A DNA stretch of 64,000 nt from Dolomedes plantarius (GCA_907164885.2 OU015493.1:62445668-62509667); one strand, 5' to 3'; counted from the stretch's first letter, positions 12,144 through 24,699 are shown. Translations and numbers: made by a program. The notes: generated by a model from the sequence alone, not told the origin.

Positions 12144-12480
12144 TTAAGCCCTGGTGGCGTGTTATTGCAACAAGTCCAAGGATACTGCTTTACTTTGTTA
12201 TTTTCCTCTTTAAGGTAATTGTTCGTCAGGAATACATATTTTTTGGTCATAAAGTGACAATTTTTTACTGAAATTATAGCATTGTATCTCAGTTATTCCT
12301 AATAAGGAATTTTTTTAAATGTAGATTCCAGGTAAGGCTCGGAATTATAGAAAAGTTTTGCTTTAACACCTTGCGTGCCACGTCATCATATATGAATGAC
12401 ACCAATATTTCCCGATGTGCCGGGTCATTCATAAATGTATAACGGATACATTCAGCTTAAAATACATGTAACTAATAATA

Positions 12481-14283
12481 CAGTGGTACCTCGACTTACG
12501 AGTTTTTCGAGATACGAGCATTCTCTCGGCAGATTTTTTGCTTCGAGTTACGAGCTAAAATTCGGGATACGAGCAAGCTTCAGATACGCCACCGCTAGTT
12601 TGCGCACTAACGCCATGTTACGTGCTCATCAAATGAGTACACGAGAAGCATATAATATTTACAACCTTTATGTACAATTGTATACATATTATTCTAAGAC
12701 TACTATCCAGTCTTAAACCGAGAAATTGACACTCAAACAATTATCACCTGAGGCAGCTTGCTCTGCCCACACTTGAGTCGCCGTCCGAAACCGAACAGCG
12801 TCCAACCTCTCAGAACTTTTTTGGAAGAAGATGCCTAGGAGTACTTATAACGGCAGAGGAGAATAGGATGCCAAGCTACAAACCCATGAAGGATAGGCTA
12901 ACTCTCCACTGTGCGCCAACGCGTGCCGCGACTACAAGATTAAGCCTCCGCTCGTTTATCATTCGGAAAATCTCAGAGCATTTATGTCACATAAGTTTCT
13001 GAAAGAAAAAACTGCATGTTATGTGGAGTGCAAACCCGAAGACGTGGGTCACCAGGCAGTTCTTTGGGGAGTGGGTGAATTCGGTATTTGTTCCTGACGT
13101 TAAGGTATTTATTCCTTACGTTAGACGTTACTCCTGGAAAATAACCTACCCCCACAAACCCTTCTCTTTCTGGACAATGCACCTGTTCACCAACCTAACC
13201 TAGAAGATGACATCCTCGAAGAATTCAAGTTCTTAAAGGTTCTCTAACTTCCACCCAACACCACCCCTATCCTGCAGCCCATAGACCAGCAGGTGATTTC
13301 TAATTTCAAGAAGCTCTTTACCAAGCACCTGTTCCGCCGCTGCTTTGATGTGACGGAGAACACAAACCTCCCCCTTCGAGAGTTCTGGAAGTACCACTGT
13401 AACATCGTGATATGCCTCAGAATTATCTATATGGCCTGGCAGGGTATTACAAAGAGGATTTTGACCTCTGCGACGAAGAAGCTGTGACCTAAGGTGGTGT
13501 CTGAAACGGGGTTTGAAAGACTCGATACCAAAGCGGCAGTGATGGAGGAGATTTTATCCTTCGGCAAGTCCATAAGCCTGGATGTAGATGCAGGTGACAT
13601 AAAAGAGCTCATCGAGGAGCACGCCGAGGAACTGACAACGGAGGAGCTACAGGAGCTACAGACACAGCAAGACACAGTTGAAGGAAAATTAGTGACGCGT
13701 AGGAGGTTATCTTTACATGTCAGATAAAAGAAATATGGGAGAAACTTTCAGACTTCATTCAAAAGAAACACCCAGAAAAAGTTGCAACTGGGCGTGCGAC
13801 TGTGATATTTAACAACAATTGCATAGCTCATTTCAGAAACATTTTGAAAGGGAGGCTGGAACAGACTTCATTGGACAAGTTTTTATCGAAAACCCCTGCA
13901 GACGAAAGGGAGGAAAGCGTGGCGAAAAGGTCAAAAATCGACGAATAAGATTTAATTATTCAGTTCAGCCTTTCTTCTCCTCTTCCATCAGCATCTTCAA
14001 GTCTAATATCCACGGTAAATGTTACTCAGTACACTTAATAAAACAAGTTTATTGCACTACATTCTACCGTATTGCGTTTTTATACAATGTTCATCATTTA
14101 TATGCACATTTTTCTTACTTAAAAAATACCTGTAACAATAAATTGCGGTGTTTTGGGGGAACCCGGAACGAATTAATGGCTTTTCCATTCATTTCAATGG
14201 GGAAAATTGATTCGAGATACGAGTATTTCGAGTTACGAGCTCCGTCATGGAACGAATTAAACTCCTAAGTCGAGGTACCACTG
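12481..14283 (+). mobile_element. Tigger-type (pogo superfamily) transposon, full span
   Basis: The termini CAGTGGTACCTCGACTTACG (12481) and its complement ending at 14283 are flanked by TA on both sides (12479-12480, 14284-14285). The inverted ends, with internal repeats of TTCGAGWTACGAG, match the well-known Tigger design. At 1803 bases it is shorter than an intact Tigger (about 2.5 kb), because the N-terminal part of the coding region is missing. Confidence 0.93.
12790..13950 (+). pseudogene. Tigger transposase, N-terminally deleted and frameshifted
   Basis: Recognisable blocks in order: FFWKKMPRSTY (about 12810, just after the first catalytic Asp box, which is lost at the deletion breakpoint), WVTRQFFGEWVNSVF (about 13045), FLDNAPVHQPNLED (second Asp, about 13170), ILQPIDQQVISNFKKLF (third Asp, about 13275), RCFDVTENTNL, then MAWQGITKRIL. 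The tail is acidic, with LIEEHAEELTTEELQELQ at about 13610-13670. Several frame changes and stops separate these blocks. The N-terminal CENP-B-like DNA-binding half is absent. Confidence 0.9.
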
Positions 14284-14285
14284 TA

Positions 14286-16070
14286 TTTATAATACTAAGT
14301 GCATATAAAATGAAAGTTTTGTTAGGTTGGTTACGCAAAAAATATAAATTTAATAAGTTTTCGGTAAATTAGTATTTTATATTTGTAAAAATTAAAACCA
14401 AGAATTTTTTTTAACAATATTCAGTTTAAATAGTATATCATTATAATTGATTTATTAGCGTTGTAAAATGAAAACAGTTCGAAAACATTTATGGGAAGAC
14501 AGGGCATTGGTTGGAAAAATAGTAAACGGTTTTTTCTTTTTCTTTTGGGATGCCTTACGGACTTGATGCTGTTTAAGTTTAGCCACTGAACTGCTATCAT
14601 TTTCTGCGCCATATTTTGCCGTTTTCAAGTTCTTGGTAAACCGTTTTGAATATTTAGCACTTCTGCCGGGGAATCGTCACCGGTTATTTGGCAAGAATAA
14701 TATTTACTGTTAGTATTTCGTGATAAGGATACACGTGTCCAGGTCCAAATAGACTGTCATTACACGAAACTTGCAATATTTACGAAACTTCATTAACGAA
14801 ACTTGCAATATTTACGTTTATCTTTAATTCAGTTTACATTAATTCCAATGTTTTTCACAAAAATATGGAGCAAAGATCAACTTTTTTTCTCTTTTGAACA
14901 TTACAGAAAAAAATCTCACAGTCACAGTTTCAGAATTTTATCGATCGCAGTGATTCTTCGTGAATTAAAGTTTTAAGTCATACAGAATCCATTCAAGTGC
15001 AATTCATTATTTCTCCATTTTATTCTCCATATATAATATAAAGGCATTAAAGAGACCATGTAAATAGCATTCTTTTCTCTTTAAGCGATTCTCCTTACTT
15101 AATGGAGCGGAAAGAAGGTCTAATGAGCGAGGATTACCTCTGCAAAACTTTGGCAAACTCGGATTTGTCACTCTTACTTAAAGTAATAGATTTTGTTCAG
15201 AGATTCAATCGCACACCAGAGACAGCGGTGGTAACTTTCCTGCATGATAGAACACGTTTAAAGCACATTTGTAAATTAAACTGCCAAACGAAGGACTCTA
15301 GTATTGTTCTGGTGTTTTTATGACACCCTCCTTTGAGATCAAAGCCAGAAGATGTATCACACGAAGGAGGAAAATAAATTCCACGAAGAAATAAGTAATC
15401 GATCGTCTTATTGCTATTGGATGTCTGTCCTATGACAACTAAAATGTTAGAAAATGATCGCAGAATCTATCAACAGACATTTAAAAAGTAATTTTTATTT
15501 CTTTTTTTTAAAAAGGATAATACTTTTGTCGTCATGAACATTAATTTTCTACTTCGGATTTGTTGTAGAAAATAATGTTCAGATTCTATTGCGGTTCCAT
15601 GCATGTAATCCCATTATGTGTTGCTGTATGTTTCGGAGAGTGAAACATATATGCTTTTATTATTTTTTTTGGTTTTAGATTTCAATGTATTTGATGTGAG
15701 ATCATGCTCTTATTTTTTACTAAAATATAAAATATTTGGACTAATATTCTAAGTAATTTCTATGAGTACTCTATGAGTATTACTATGAGTATATAATGTG
15801 AACTATTATTCTAAGTCTAAATTTGATTAATTATTCTAAAATTAGAAAATAATCTGCAAATTTAAAATTTTATGAAAACAAATTCATTCAGAAAAATTTA
15901 AAATCCATTCAAAGAGTTGATCGTTTTAACATTTAAAAAATAATTTCTTCAGTTTAAAATACCTTAACAATTCACTATTTACTCAAATTTCTGTATCTTT
16001 ATAATTCTTGAAAATAAAGTTTAAAAGATAAAATCTTAAAAGAAAACCAAAGGAAGTATTATAAAAGATA
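14286..16070. other. No gene recognised
   Basis: AT-rich. A 21-base motif, ACGAAACTTGCAATATTTACG with a base or so of variation, is duplicated at about 14764 and 14796. The 73-codon frame at 15102-15323 shows no known domain. Confidence 0.5.
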
Positions 16071-16072
16071 TA

Positions 16073-16875
16073 CCGGGTGCGTCATAAATTCGTGCAAAGT
16101 TCAAAAATTCATAATAAAAGAAGCAATGCTAGGAAAAATTTTCTGGTTCCGTCAATAAGATCAAAGAGACATTGGATTTTTTTTCCATGTAAAAAAAAAA
16201 AAAAAAAAATTCTAAAAGTAACCGAAAGAGGGCGCTCACACGTCATACTGAGCCGTTTTATGCAAATCAGGCAAACTAAAACAATTAATCAAACAGATCA
16301 CAATAACACGAGACTGTGCATTTATTTTAAAGTAACAGATGTTCAACATTACTACCAGCACAAGGTAATAGGTAAGTGAGGCGCGTCAGTAAGCCCATTA
16401 CAGCGGATTGTAGCATCGATGGCAGAGACTGTCTGTCGAATGACATTTTTCAGTTCCACGAAAGTGGTTGGAGAGCCCCGGTACACATCAGACTTTAAGT
16501 ATCCCCCCAACTAAAAATTTGCCGGGGTCAAATCTGGTGACCGTGAGAGTCACTGAACCTTACAACCGCGACTTATAGAACTCGGTCTTCAGTGAAAGAT
16601 TCCAACAGGAATGTCTTCATATCACGTGAAATGTGGGGCGGGAGACCATCCTGCATGAAGGTGACAACAGGTAACACACGTCTTTCCTGCAATGCAGACT
16701 TAATGTGGTCACGCAAAAGCGCCCTCTTTCGGTTACTTTTGGAAACTTTTTTTTTTATACATGGAAAAAAATCCAATGTCCCTCTGATCCTATTCGCGCA
16801 AACAGAAAATTTTTCAGAGCATTATTACTTTTATTACGAATTTTTGAACTTTGCACGAATTTATGACGCACCCGG
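16073..16875 (-). mobile_element. Internally deleted Tc1/mariner-type element with long inverted ends
   Basis: The inverted termini start CCGGGTGCGTCATAAATTCG at 16073, with the complement ending at 16875, next to TA on both sides. Similarity between the arms extends about 150 bases inward, including a poly-A/T run and the sequence around TAACCGAAAGAGGGCGC. Only the C-terminal part of a transposase remains between the arms (minus strand). At 803 bases it cannot encode a full enzyme. Confidence 0.83.
16390..16700 (-). pseudogene. mariner-type (DDE_3) transposase, C-terminal fragment
   Basis: The minus strand reads LPVVTFMQDGLPPHISRDMK near 16620-16680, where the Asp of QDG is the second catalytic residue. 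With frame changes, an SRDLTPANF-type box follows near 16530, then YLKSDVYRGSPTTFVELKNV. The order QDG-PPH, S-DLTP-F, YLK is typical of mariner/IS630-like enzymes. The N-terminal helix-turn-helix and first Asp are missing. Confidence 0.7.
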
Positions 16876-16877
16876 TA

Positions 16878-17404
16878 AATACTTACATAAAAGATAAATT
16901 ATTTAAAAATTTGTAATTGAAATTCAATCTGCAAGAGATTTTAAAAAAGTTATTGTTAGAGGAAGTAAGACTTTAAATCCTGAAAATTTGAACGTAAAGA
17001 TTCTTCACTCATATTTTTTGAGAAGTTTATAATGAAATGAGCTAGTATTCTTCCATGGGGATGTTTACTTATAAACTCTTGAAAAATTGCTCATATAATG
17101 ACTGCAATATTTTTTTTTCTGAGCCACAAATCTATTCCGCTACTACCCGTTATTCCATTATTCCGTCGATGTTGTTCACATTATACCCTTAAATTCTAAT
17201 TCGATATCTTTTTGCAGTTTTCCCATCCTTCATACTAACTTATCTCACAAGCCTACTACACTCACGTGCATCCCAGGGTGGGACAAGTGAATACAAAAAA
17301 TATCGAACCAATGAAGTTTGTTTCCTTGGAATGTTAAACGAATTTTTTGTCAAAGATTTAACGAAACAGAAGAAAAGTTGTATTGTTATCAATTATAGAT
17401 CATA
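16878..17404. other. No gene recognised
   Basis: AT-rich spacer between the mariner derivative and the Helitron; no coding or structural signal seen. Confidence 0.5.
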
Positions 17405-18012
17405 TCTATATATTTAAGTTGCCAAGCCGATTCTTTGGGCAGTCCATGAGAGAAAAATACTGCATCAATTTACTTCATTTTGGTCTTAAACGAAATGCTT
17501 TAATCTATAGATGTGTCAAATTTGGTTTTTGTGGCCATGATTTATATTAATTAGCGATAATTTACAATTAAAAATTGCTTTCTGCGCATGCTCAGTGACA
17601 TGTTTAAATCTGGTTTTCGATACTTACTGAGCACGAGGTCGCATAAACAAAATTAATTTGTTTCTGCGCATGCCAAGAGACATGTTTAAATCTGGTTTTA
17701 GATACTTACTGAGCACAAGGCCACATAAACACGTTAATTTGTTTATTCCGGGGAATCTCTCTAGCTCTGTCTTTGCCATTCTTATTTTAAATTATGTCTG
17801 TGAGATATAGATTTAAAAATGGAAATTGTTTACTTCGCGCTGTTGGGTAACCATATTTCTTTCAATTGGGTTCAATAGTAATTTTTTAAAGTGTATTTCC
17901 CTATTCTTAATATTATGATTTTCAACATTTGGCAATGATGTGTTGAGTATAATTTGTGTATTAGTACATTTATTTACTATCCAGCCGTCATGTTTTGACG
18001 GGTACCAACTAG
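17405..18012 (+). mobile_element. Non-autonomous Helitron family C, copy 2 (complete)
   Basis: Begins TCTATATATTTAAGTTGCC after an A and ends with CTAG before a T, the expected insertion between A and T. The 3' end carries CCGTCA-TGTTT-TGACGG, a perfect 6-bp-stem hairpin about 10 bases before CTAG. Internal TTTCTGCGCATG motifs and a duplicated TAAATCTGGTTT(T)AGATACTTACTGAGCAC block are shared with the other copies. It is 608 bases long with no coding capacity. Confidence 0.9.
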
Positions 18013-19136
18013 TATTCGTTTTAAAGGCATGTCTAATTCGGTCTTCATTTATGCAAGGCCATACGGTCAATGGCAATATATTACAAAAGTAGAAGAAACG
18101 ATTATGATTTTTAATCTTTCAAGAGGGATTAAGATTGTATGGTAGTTTTGCAATGTTTTTAATGTCGAGTACAATTGGATATCAAATACTTAAAATCCTT
18201 CCGCCTCACACTTCGTACAAACATCCTTGACTGCTATATTTACTACCAATTTCGAAATCTCAGTGCACGTTCTTTAAACTTAAAAAATACCCATCTTTAT
18301 TAGACGGCATTGAAATATTCTCCATTTGAACTGACAACACTTACGAGCCAATAAAAACAAAAATCCCTAAGTGCAAACACTACCCACTTTCGTTCCTTCT
18401 CTGAGACGAACAAAACACATCTCGTGAAATTTAAATCGTCTTAAGTTCTTTCCTCATCGATCTCGGGGTGGGCTGGCTGGAAACGAACAAAAGGAATTTT
18501 AAATATCGTAACATCTCCCTCCCCTCCACCCTCTTTCTCCAGACACTAGGGGAAAAGAAGTTACTAAGTCCGTAATAGCTTCTTCGCCTGGCATCGTATC
18601 TAATGATGCGTTGGAATGCAGAAAATGAGGATAGATCGTTGGTTTCCTCAGTAGACTTGTTTGTTGTGGTCTTCCCGAAGTAAAGCCGTTTTGAACCGCG
18701 AGGAAAAACAAGAATTTTTAAGTGTGAATTAAGGAAAATTGATGTTATGGGTTCTACGATATTTTTAGGCTGCAGTCCGAGTATGGAATTTCTATGGATT
18801 ATACATGAGTGCTTTTTTTAAAACAATGACACATTTTTGTTTTCATATCAATAATTTTGATTATTTTTCGTGAAAGTAATCGGGATATGATATGAAATTA
18901 AAACGTATTGCAATTCTATGAATAAGTTCGCTATGGCTGTATTTTGGTAAGAGCTAACCACTTGTGTCAACCTCGATGTGAGTGACTTTGTGGAAAAATG
19001 TAGGCTAGTTTTTACCATATATAGATATTCAAGGTCTGTCTAAGGTTTAGCCACTCTTTAATTAGTAAACTTATAACCTGAGCTCTAAATCACTTCCTTT
19101 AACATATATATCTTTATCTATTTGCACCCATTTTTT
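18013..19136. other. No gene recognised
   Basis: Mixed-composition sequence. A slightly GC-richer patch at 18360-18720 has a 70-codon minus-strand frame without a recognisable domain. I see nothing else. Confidence 0.5.
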
Positions 19137-19441
19137 AAACCTCTTCCGTCGCCCAGTGGCTAAGTGGTTAAGGCACCAACCTGAAGCACCAGGAGCGCGG
19201 GTTCGATTCCCGCCTAAGACTTGGTTGTATTCTGGGGAACCGATCAGTCTTCCGCCTGCAAAAGGAGCCCCGTCTAGAAAGGGGCGCTGCAACCCATCAC
19301 CGGTGTCATCGTTTGTTAATAAAATTCTTCTGTGATTGGGAGATTTGTGTGTTTCTATTTCCTTATGTTCATATGTACACCGGATTAGGGTGTAATGCCG
19401 CCAGCCCCTAAGGACATTTGCCCCAAAAAAAAACCTCTTCC
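19137..19441 (+). mobile_element. tRNA-derived SINE with perfect target-site duplication
   Basis: The element body is 19148-19430. It is flanked by the identical 11-base direct repeat AAACCTCTTCC (19137-19147 and 19431-19441). The head is tRNA-like: an A-box region TGGCTAAGTGGTTAAGGC at 19157-19174 and a B box GGTTCGATTCC at 19200-19210. A tRNA-unrelated body of about 200 bases follows, then a short A tail. RNA polymerase III would transcribe such elements; they depend on a LINE for mobilisation. The clean duplication suggests a young insertion. Confidence 0.9.
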
Positions 19442-19800
19442 AAGAATATTTTAATTCAAAATTTCAGCAGATTCCAGTATCTAACTAGTAAACTCACCAA
19501 TTCTAACATATGCCTGTCTACATTTTAATCTCCAGCCATAGACTTAGATTTTATCTTACCTTCATAAGGACGAAATAGGAAGGTTATGAGACCTTATGGG
19601 CCTCTAAAACGGGTTCCTATTTACGGTATACTCGCCAAGTACGCTGTCAGCGTCAAAATTCTCCCTACTGATACTGCTGAGTGGCAAATTCTATTCAGGT
19701 GAACCCTTAACGGAATGAACCAAGCGTCTTCAGAAATTTGCGATAAGAAATTAACATAGCGAGAGGTGACGTGTGTGTAAATTATTACGTAGTTTCTCTC
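19442..19800. other. No gene recognised
   Basis: No domain-bearing frame or repeat partner seen between the SINE and the MITE. Confidence 0.5.
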
Positions 19801-20131
19801 GGGAGCCTGTTCACATAGAATCCGTCAGCGTCAGCGTTACTCGTATTGATATATTTTAAACCAATCACAGACCTTCACAATTTTGTGGCTAATCGTTTGG
19901 AGGTTTGTAATTGGTTAAATACATTTCAATACGAGTAAAGGCTTGTTCACATAGCAGTCCGTTAGCGTAAGAGTAGAAGGTCAACGGAGTGTTGACGGAT
20001 GATGATACGTGAGTCAACGGATGATGTCATAGCGCTCAGCTATATGATTGGTTGAAATTTAACGCTTACACTAACACTGCGATATGAAGAGGCCCTACGC
20101 TGACGCTGATGGATTCTACGTGAACAGTCCC
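19801..20131. mobile_element. MITE with GGGNCCTGTTCACATAGAATCC-type ends, compound
   Basis: The left end GGGAGCCTGTTCACATAGAA at 19801 and the inverted right end near 20105-20131 match, and both carry CGTCAGCGTCAGCG-like subterminal triplets. A third end-like sequence (GCTTGTTCACATAGCAGTCC) sits internally at 19945, so two units appear joined. The first unit folds: TTACTCGTATTGATATATTT near 19840 is complementary to a segment near 19925. Ends resemble those of PIF/Harbinger MITEs, but the TWA duplication is not clear. Confidence 0.7.
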
Positions 20132-20134
20132 TTA

Positions 20135-21550
20135 AGGTTATAGCGTAACATTCCAAGCTCTTCTGGCTCTGTGAAATGTATCATCACACTCAACGCTGTA
20201 CTTCATGGACTCCATGGAAAAGAAAAAAAATCTTCCAGCATTCACGGGGTGGCAACAAGACGCGAGAGACTTTTTAAAGTAAATCAAGATTATTCTTAAA
20301 TTGGTTGCGAATAATATTTTTCATTCTGTATAATAATGTAAAGTTATGTTGTTATAAATGCTGTCTAGCAAAGAGCAGTCTCGTATCTTCATTTAAGTCA
20401 CAATGATTATCTAGTTTAATCTAGATGTTTATCTAGTTTACCACCTACATTTCCTAGCCATATCTAAATTTCAACCCTCAAATCGTAGGATATACTTCGT
20501 GGTTTCAGCTGCGGGCTGGATTGAGTCGAATGTGTTAATCATCAGTAAAAATTTTGGGAATTTCTACTTTTGAATTTTTTTATTGTATTTTAGCACATCG
20601 GAAATCTCAGCAACCTCTTGATGCCACCAACTCTCTCACCAGAGAAACTCCTGCTAATAAAGTGTGCACAATACGTCATTAATACCGACTATTCATCTCC
20701 ACATCTTTAATAGAAAATATTTTAATAGACATGTAACACTCATGGCTCACACATTGTCTTGTTAAGTTTTCCAAACAACTTTGCGCATGTATCTGTATTT
20801 TTAAGAATCAATGAACAGACTATTTTAACTTACCCAGACATTATGAGAAGAGTCTATTTTTAGAATCCTTCCCATAGTCGTAAAATATTTTATCAATTTT
20901 TTAAATTAATTTCCTTTCCATTCTTTTTTTCAATTTCTTTGGGAGTCTCTTTTATAAAGATTTTTTTCGCCGATTTTATTTCGATATTTCCGTAAAATGC
21001 TCGAAACGCTGTTAAACTTTCATATGTTAGTCAAAACAGCGGCATGTCATAGCTTTATTATTTTCATCACACAATAGTTGACTTCCTTAGTTAAGCGCTT
21101 ACATTTAATTAACTTCTTTTCAGCGGAGGTGTTAAGTAAAATTTAATCGAGAAACGATAACGATTTTTTCGAATTCCGCTAGAGCACGTAAACGCCTCGA
21201 TGGGAAAGTGAGTTTCCGGCTCATTTCCACCCACATTTAGAGGGTGTTAAGACAACCATGCACTGGAATTCATCGACCGTACTCCGTAGCCTGGCATAGT
21301 AGGGGATTGCCAGTGGAATTCATACTTCAATACTGGTTCCAGCTTGAAGCGGACGGAGGTGGGAATTCACACGGTTTCTAATTGTCGAACTGTAATTAAT
21401 ATTACAGAGATTGCCTGAGATCCATAAGTGTTATTTGGTAAAGTTTAAACAACAAATAATTTGTCCCTTTCTTTTTTTTTCTTTTTTTTTTGCAAAAAAA
21501 TCAATTCTCTAGATGCTCGTATATCTTAACTTTTACACACACATCATTGA
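20135..21550. other. No gene recognised
   Basis: Mostly AT-rich. The stretch 21180-21370 is more GC-balanced but has no long open frame or repeat partner; it could be single-copy host sequence. A short tandem of CTTTATAATATATA-like units lies at 21555-21620. Confidence 0.45.
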
Positions 21551-21625
21551 GAATATGCTTTATAATATATACTTTATGATATATGCTTTATAATATATAC
21601 TTTATAATATGTGCTTATATTTATA

Positions 21626-21691
21626 CTAGCTGAAAACCCGCTACGGAGTACATTCAAATTAAATACAACGGTCAATGTATGTAATTAATGC

Positions 21692-21770
<79 letters not shown>

Positions 21771-22502
21771 AATACGACGATCAATGTACACAATTGATGT
21801 AAAAAAACAAGAAAAATATATTTATAAAAAAATCGTAACGGATATTTTTATAGACAAAATAATGTAGAAGAAAATATCCAAATTAAATGTAATAGGACAT
21901 ACTAAAGAATATAGTGCAGTTAATATAGTACAGTTTGAGGAACATAATATCTTTTATTGTATTTTAATATTTTTTTTGGATAATGTCCAATCGTCTGCCG
22001 CATTAGCAAGAAAAAAAAATATTTTTTGTCTATTTTGTTGTTATGCACGTGACGATAAATTTATTTAAAGTACCAGAAAAAGAAATCACGTGATCAGCAT
22101 TTAATAAATTAAATTAAAATTTTTAAGATTAATTTTTAGAATTTAATAAATTAAATTCTAAAAATTAATCTTTAAAAATTCACCAAAAATCAGAAAATGG
22201 AGGTAAATATTCGAAAAAGATATCATTTTAAAGAAATTTTATGATCTTTCTTGTGATATAAATTTTATAACCCTCAAATTATTATTTTAAATGCAAACTT
22301 AAAAAAAGTTACTAAAACAGCTTAAAAATTTAATTTTAAAAAATCTAAGAAGAATTTTTCAAAAATCTTTCTTAGTGCACCCCTACACTATAAGAAGAAT
22401 CGCCATGCAAAATTTCAGCCCTTTAGGTCCAGCGGTTTGATCTGTGCGTTGTATGTCAGTGAGTCAGTTAGTTACGGAACTGTTTTATATATACTATATG
22501 GA
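21626..22502 (-). mobile_element. Non-autonomous Helitron family A, copy 1
   Basis: On the minus strand it begins TCCATATAGTATATATAAAAC after an A (22502 downward) and ends with CTAG at 21629-21626 before a T. Near the 3' end, CCGTAGCGGG lies 5' of TTTTCAGCTAG. The conserved 5' region contains GTTCCGTAAC and the phrase CCGCTGGACCTAAAGGGCTG, shared with copies at 36768 and 50069. A 70-base (TA)n tract (21695-21767) has expanded inside and separates two versions of an AAATACRACGRTCAATGTA motif. Confidence 0.85.
21695..21767. repeat. (TA)n microsatellite inside Helitron A
   Basis: About 36 TA units within the 3' third of the element. Confidence 0.95.
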
Positions 22503-22721
22503 TTATTTAAATATCGCTTACGACATTGTAAATATGATTCATTGGTGTTTGGGAATTTAGAGAAGGTTTCGAATCTAAATTTTAGTCGGGTAAAACGAGT
22601 GTAAAACCATTGTGAAGACTACCTCCAGAACCGGCTTTAAAGAAATTTTCGTTACCATTTTCCATTAACTTTTTTCTGACGGGGTGGAATAGCATGTTAC
22701 CCAAGAGTACGGGCCCAAGAA

Positions 22722-22760
<39 letters not shown>

Positions 22761-23421
22761 CCCTCTTAATGGCCGTTCTTTCAAAGGGAGTATGAATTTT
22801 CCCGTTCTAAAGAGGGAATTGGAAAAATGGTCCCCGTAAGCTAAAGGTTTAGCAGAATTTAAATTAGACCTATTTTGATAAAGTGTTTTTGATGATAAGA
22901 CAATTAAGTCATTTATACTTTGTTATCGCTGCTGAGTTATACTTTTGTTTAGATATATACAGAATAATTTTTAATAAACAATCGTTGAGAAACTAAACAA
23001 ATGAGAATAAGCATTTATATTATTATTTACTTTAGAATGTGCAACCTCCTAGATCTTGCCGCGTTCATCGAGGAAAAAAAATATAGATTGCGTTGAAATG
23101 CAAACTCGTCAAGTACAAATTATAATCGGCAAAAGGAGTTCGAAACTTTCTCTTTAAACTATGTTTTTACGTTTATATTTAGAAGTATCCGACTATTTTG
23201 GGTTAACTTTTGTTGATTAATCTAAATGAATTGGACAATAGGTATATTTGTGCTGCCAAAACTGTAGACGTCCAACTGCCTATTCGAAAATAATGTTGCT
23301 CGTCCAACCCTAAATACTGTTGCTGGGAAACAACTTTTTGGAAGAAATATCATCACGAAGTAATCGTATAGGGAAAGTTATAACAATAGAAAGCTTGTTT
23401 CTCGAAAAGCTACATAGACTA
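22503..23421. other. No gene recognised; contains a (TA)n tract
   Basis: AT-rich sequence with a (TA)n tract at 22724-22759. No coding signal is visible. Confidence 0.5.
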
Positions 23422-23754
23422 CAGTCGAACTCCGTTATAACAAACCTCAAGGGACCAAAGGTTTTGTTAGCTTTATCCGGTGGTTCGCTATATCCGAACC
23501 GTTAAGAAAAATACTAGAGTTCTCAAAGTGTATAACTCACTAGTTGCAATGTGTATTCAATAATGATGTATTAAAAAATGATAAAATCTATTAAAAATGA
23601 TCATTAATGAATTATATGGACAAAAATAGATTACATTAAACTGACAGAATACTAATTAAATTACGTACAACAAGAAAACGGTGGGACCAAAATTTTCGTC
23701 CGTTATATCCATGAGTTCGTTATATACCGGGTTCGATATAACGGGGTTCGACTG
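23422..23754. mobile_element. mariner/pogo-derived MITE family M, copy 1
   Basis: The termini CAGTCGAACTCCGTTATAAC and the complement of CAGTCGAACCCCGTTATATC are flanked by TA (23420-23421, 23755-23756). It is 333 bases with no coding capacity. The copy at 51696-52029 is the same element in the opposite orientation. Internal repeats of the form TTMGYTATAWC next to the ends may be transposase-binding sites. Confidence 0.88.
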
Positions 23755-24689
23755 TATTTGATGCTTAGCTTCAAGCAAGAAATAGATATGGTAAAAATGC
23801 TACTTGAATTTAAAATATCCAAAAAATGGGTGGTATAGGAGAGAAAAGGGTATTCAAAATTTAATCTTTTATTGAAGGTATTCAATTTGAAGCAATTTAT
23901 CCTCACAGTATGTGGCACTTTCTAATTACTTAGGGGCTGCAATCGAAGCAATGATGTCAGAAAATTAGCTAATAATCTAATTCTCTAATTCTCTACCTTC
24001 TCTCTACGTTTGCATAACGCCATCTTTGCCCTATCAATATCCCGTGGGCATCTCTTGGGGAAGAAACAATCTATTAGTTTGCTTTCTCCGGGCATTTGTA
24101 AACTGCAACGCCCCTTGCCTGATAATTAAAGTTTGCTCTCTCTACCTTCAACTTCAACACTCACGGCAGGGAAAAGATATTCACCGAGATAAACAAACAA
24201 GCGCCGAGAAAGAGCGTCTAAGTCAATAAAACCGGAAACGGTATTCAAAGTTTGCGGTCGTTGGATTTAAAAAGCTCATCAGGTTTCTGTGTTGAAGAGG
24301 AATGGAAAAGTTCTGTACAATCAATAACCTATACTGTATAGCGGTAAATAGATATTCTGAAAAATTCGCGCCTACAACAACTTCAATTTTATGACAATTT
24401 TCTACAAGAACGTTAGGACACTTCTTTGCAAATTAATGTAAAATTAATGAAAGGGCTACAGAAGAAGAGATTCGGTTTCGAGAAATTGATGAAATTTTTC
24501 GGTCACAAGACGCTTTATTAAAAAAAAGCCGTTAAAAATTGGTTATGGATTTTTTTAACACTTTAGGAATGTATTTGGAATGTAAAGAATTTAAATTATC
24601 TTCATTCATTAAGTTTAGTATTCCGGGATGTCTTCATCATTTCAAACTTCTTTATGTAAAGTATTCTTAAAGACTTGCTTGCATTTAAA
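23755..24689. other. No gene recognised
   Basis: The patch at 24000-24250 is more GC-balanced and complex than its surroundings, and a 67-codon plus frame crosses it, but no domain or splice structure is recognisable. Confidence 0.45.
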
Positions 24690-24690
24690 A

Positions 24691-24699
<9 letters not shown>

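Larger units (their letters stand above)
10540..12200. repeat. Diverged direct repeats around the TTAA element
   Basis: A segment resembling CAGTAAYRTGTTATTGCAAC followed by GGATACTGCTTTACT occurs near 10710, near 10765 and again at 12157-12200. The last two flank the inserted TTAA element, so the insertion split a pre-existing short tandem repeat. Confidence 0.6.

Noticed and set aside
13819..14268. 149-codon plus-strand frame
   Set aside because: It covers the frameshifted transposase tail and the right terminal region of the Tigger element, so the openness is fortuitous.
16592..16897. 101-codon plus-strand frame
   Set aside because: It is antisense to the transposase fragment and inverted arm of the mariner derivative.
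19148..19220. Functional tRNA gene
   Set aside because: The tRNA-like head is fused to a SINE body with an A tail and target-site duplications; a SINE explains all of it.
21180..21370. Host exon
   Set aside because: GC-balanced, but stops occur in all frames within short distances and no splice pair is convincing.
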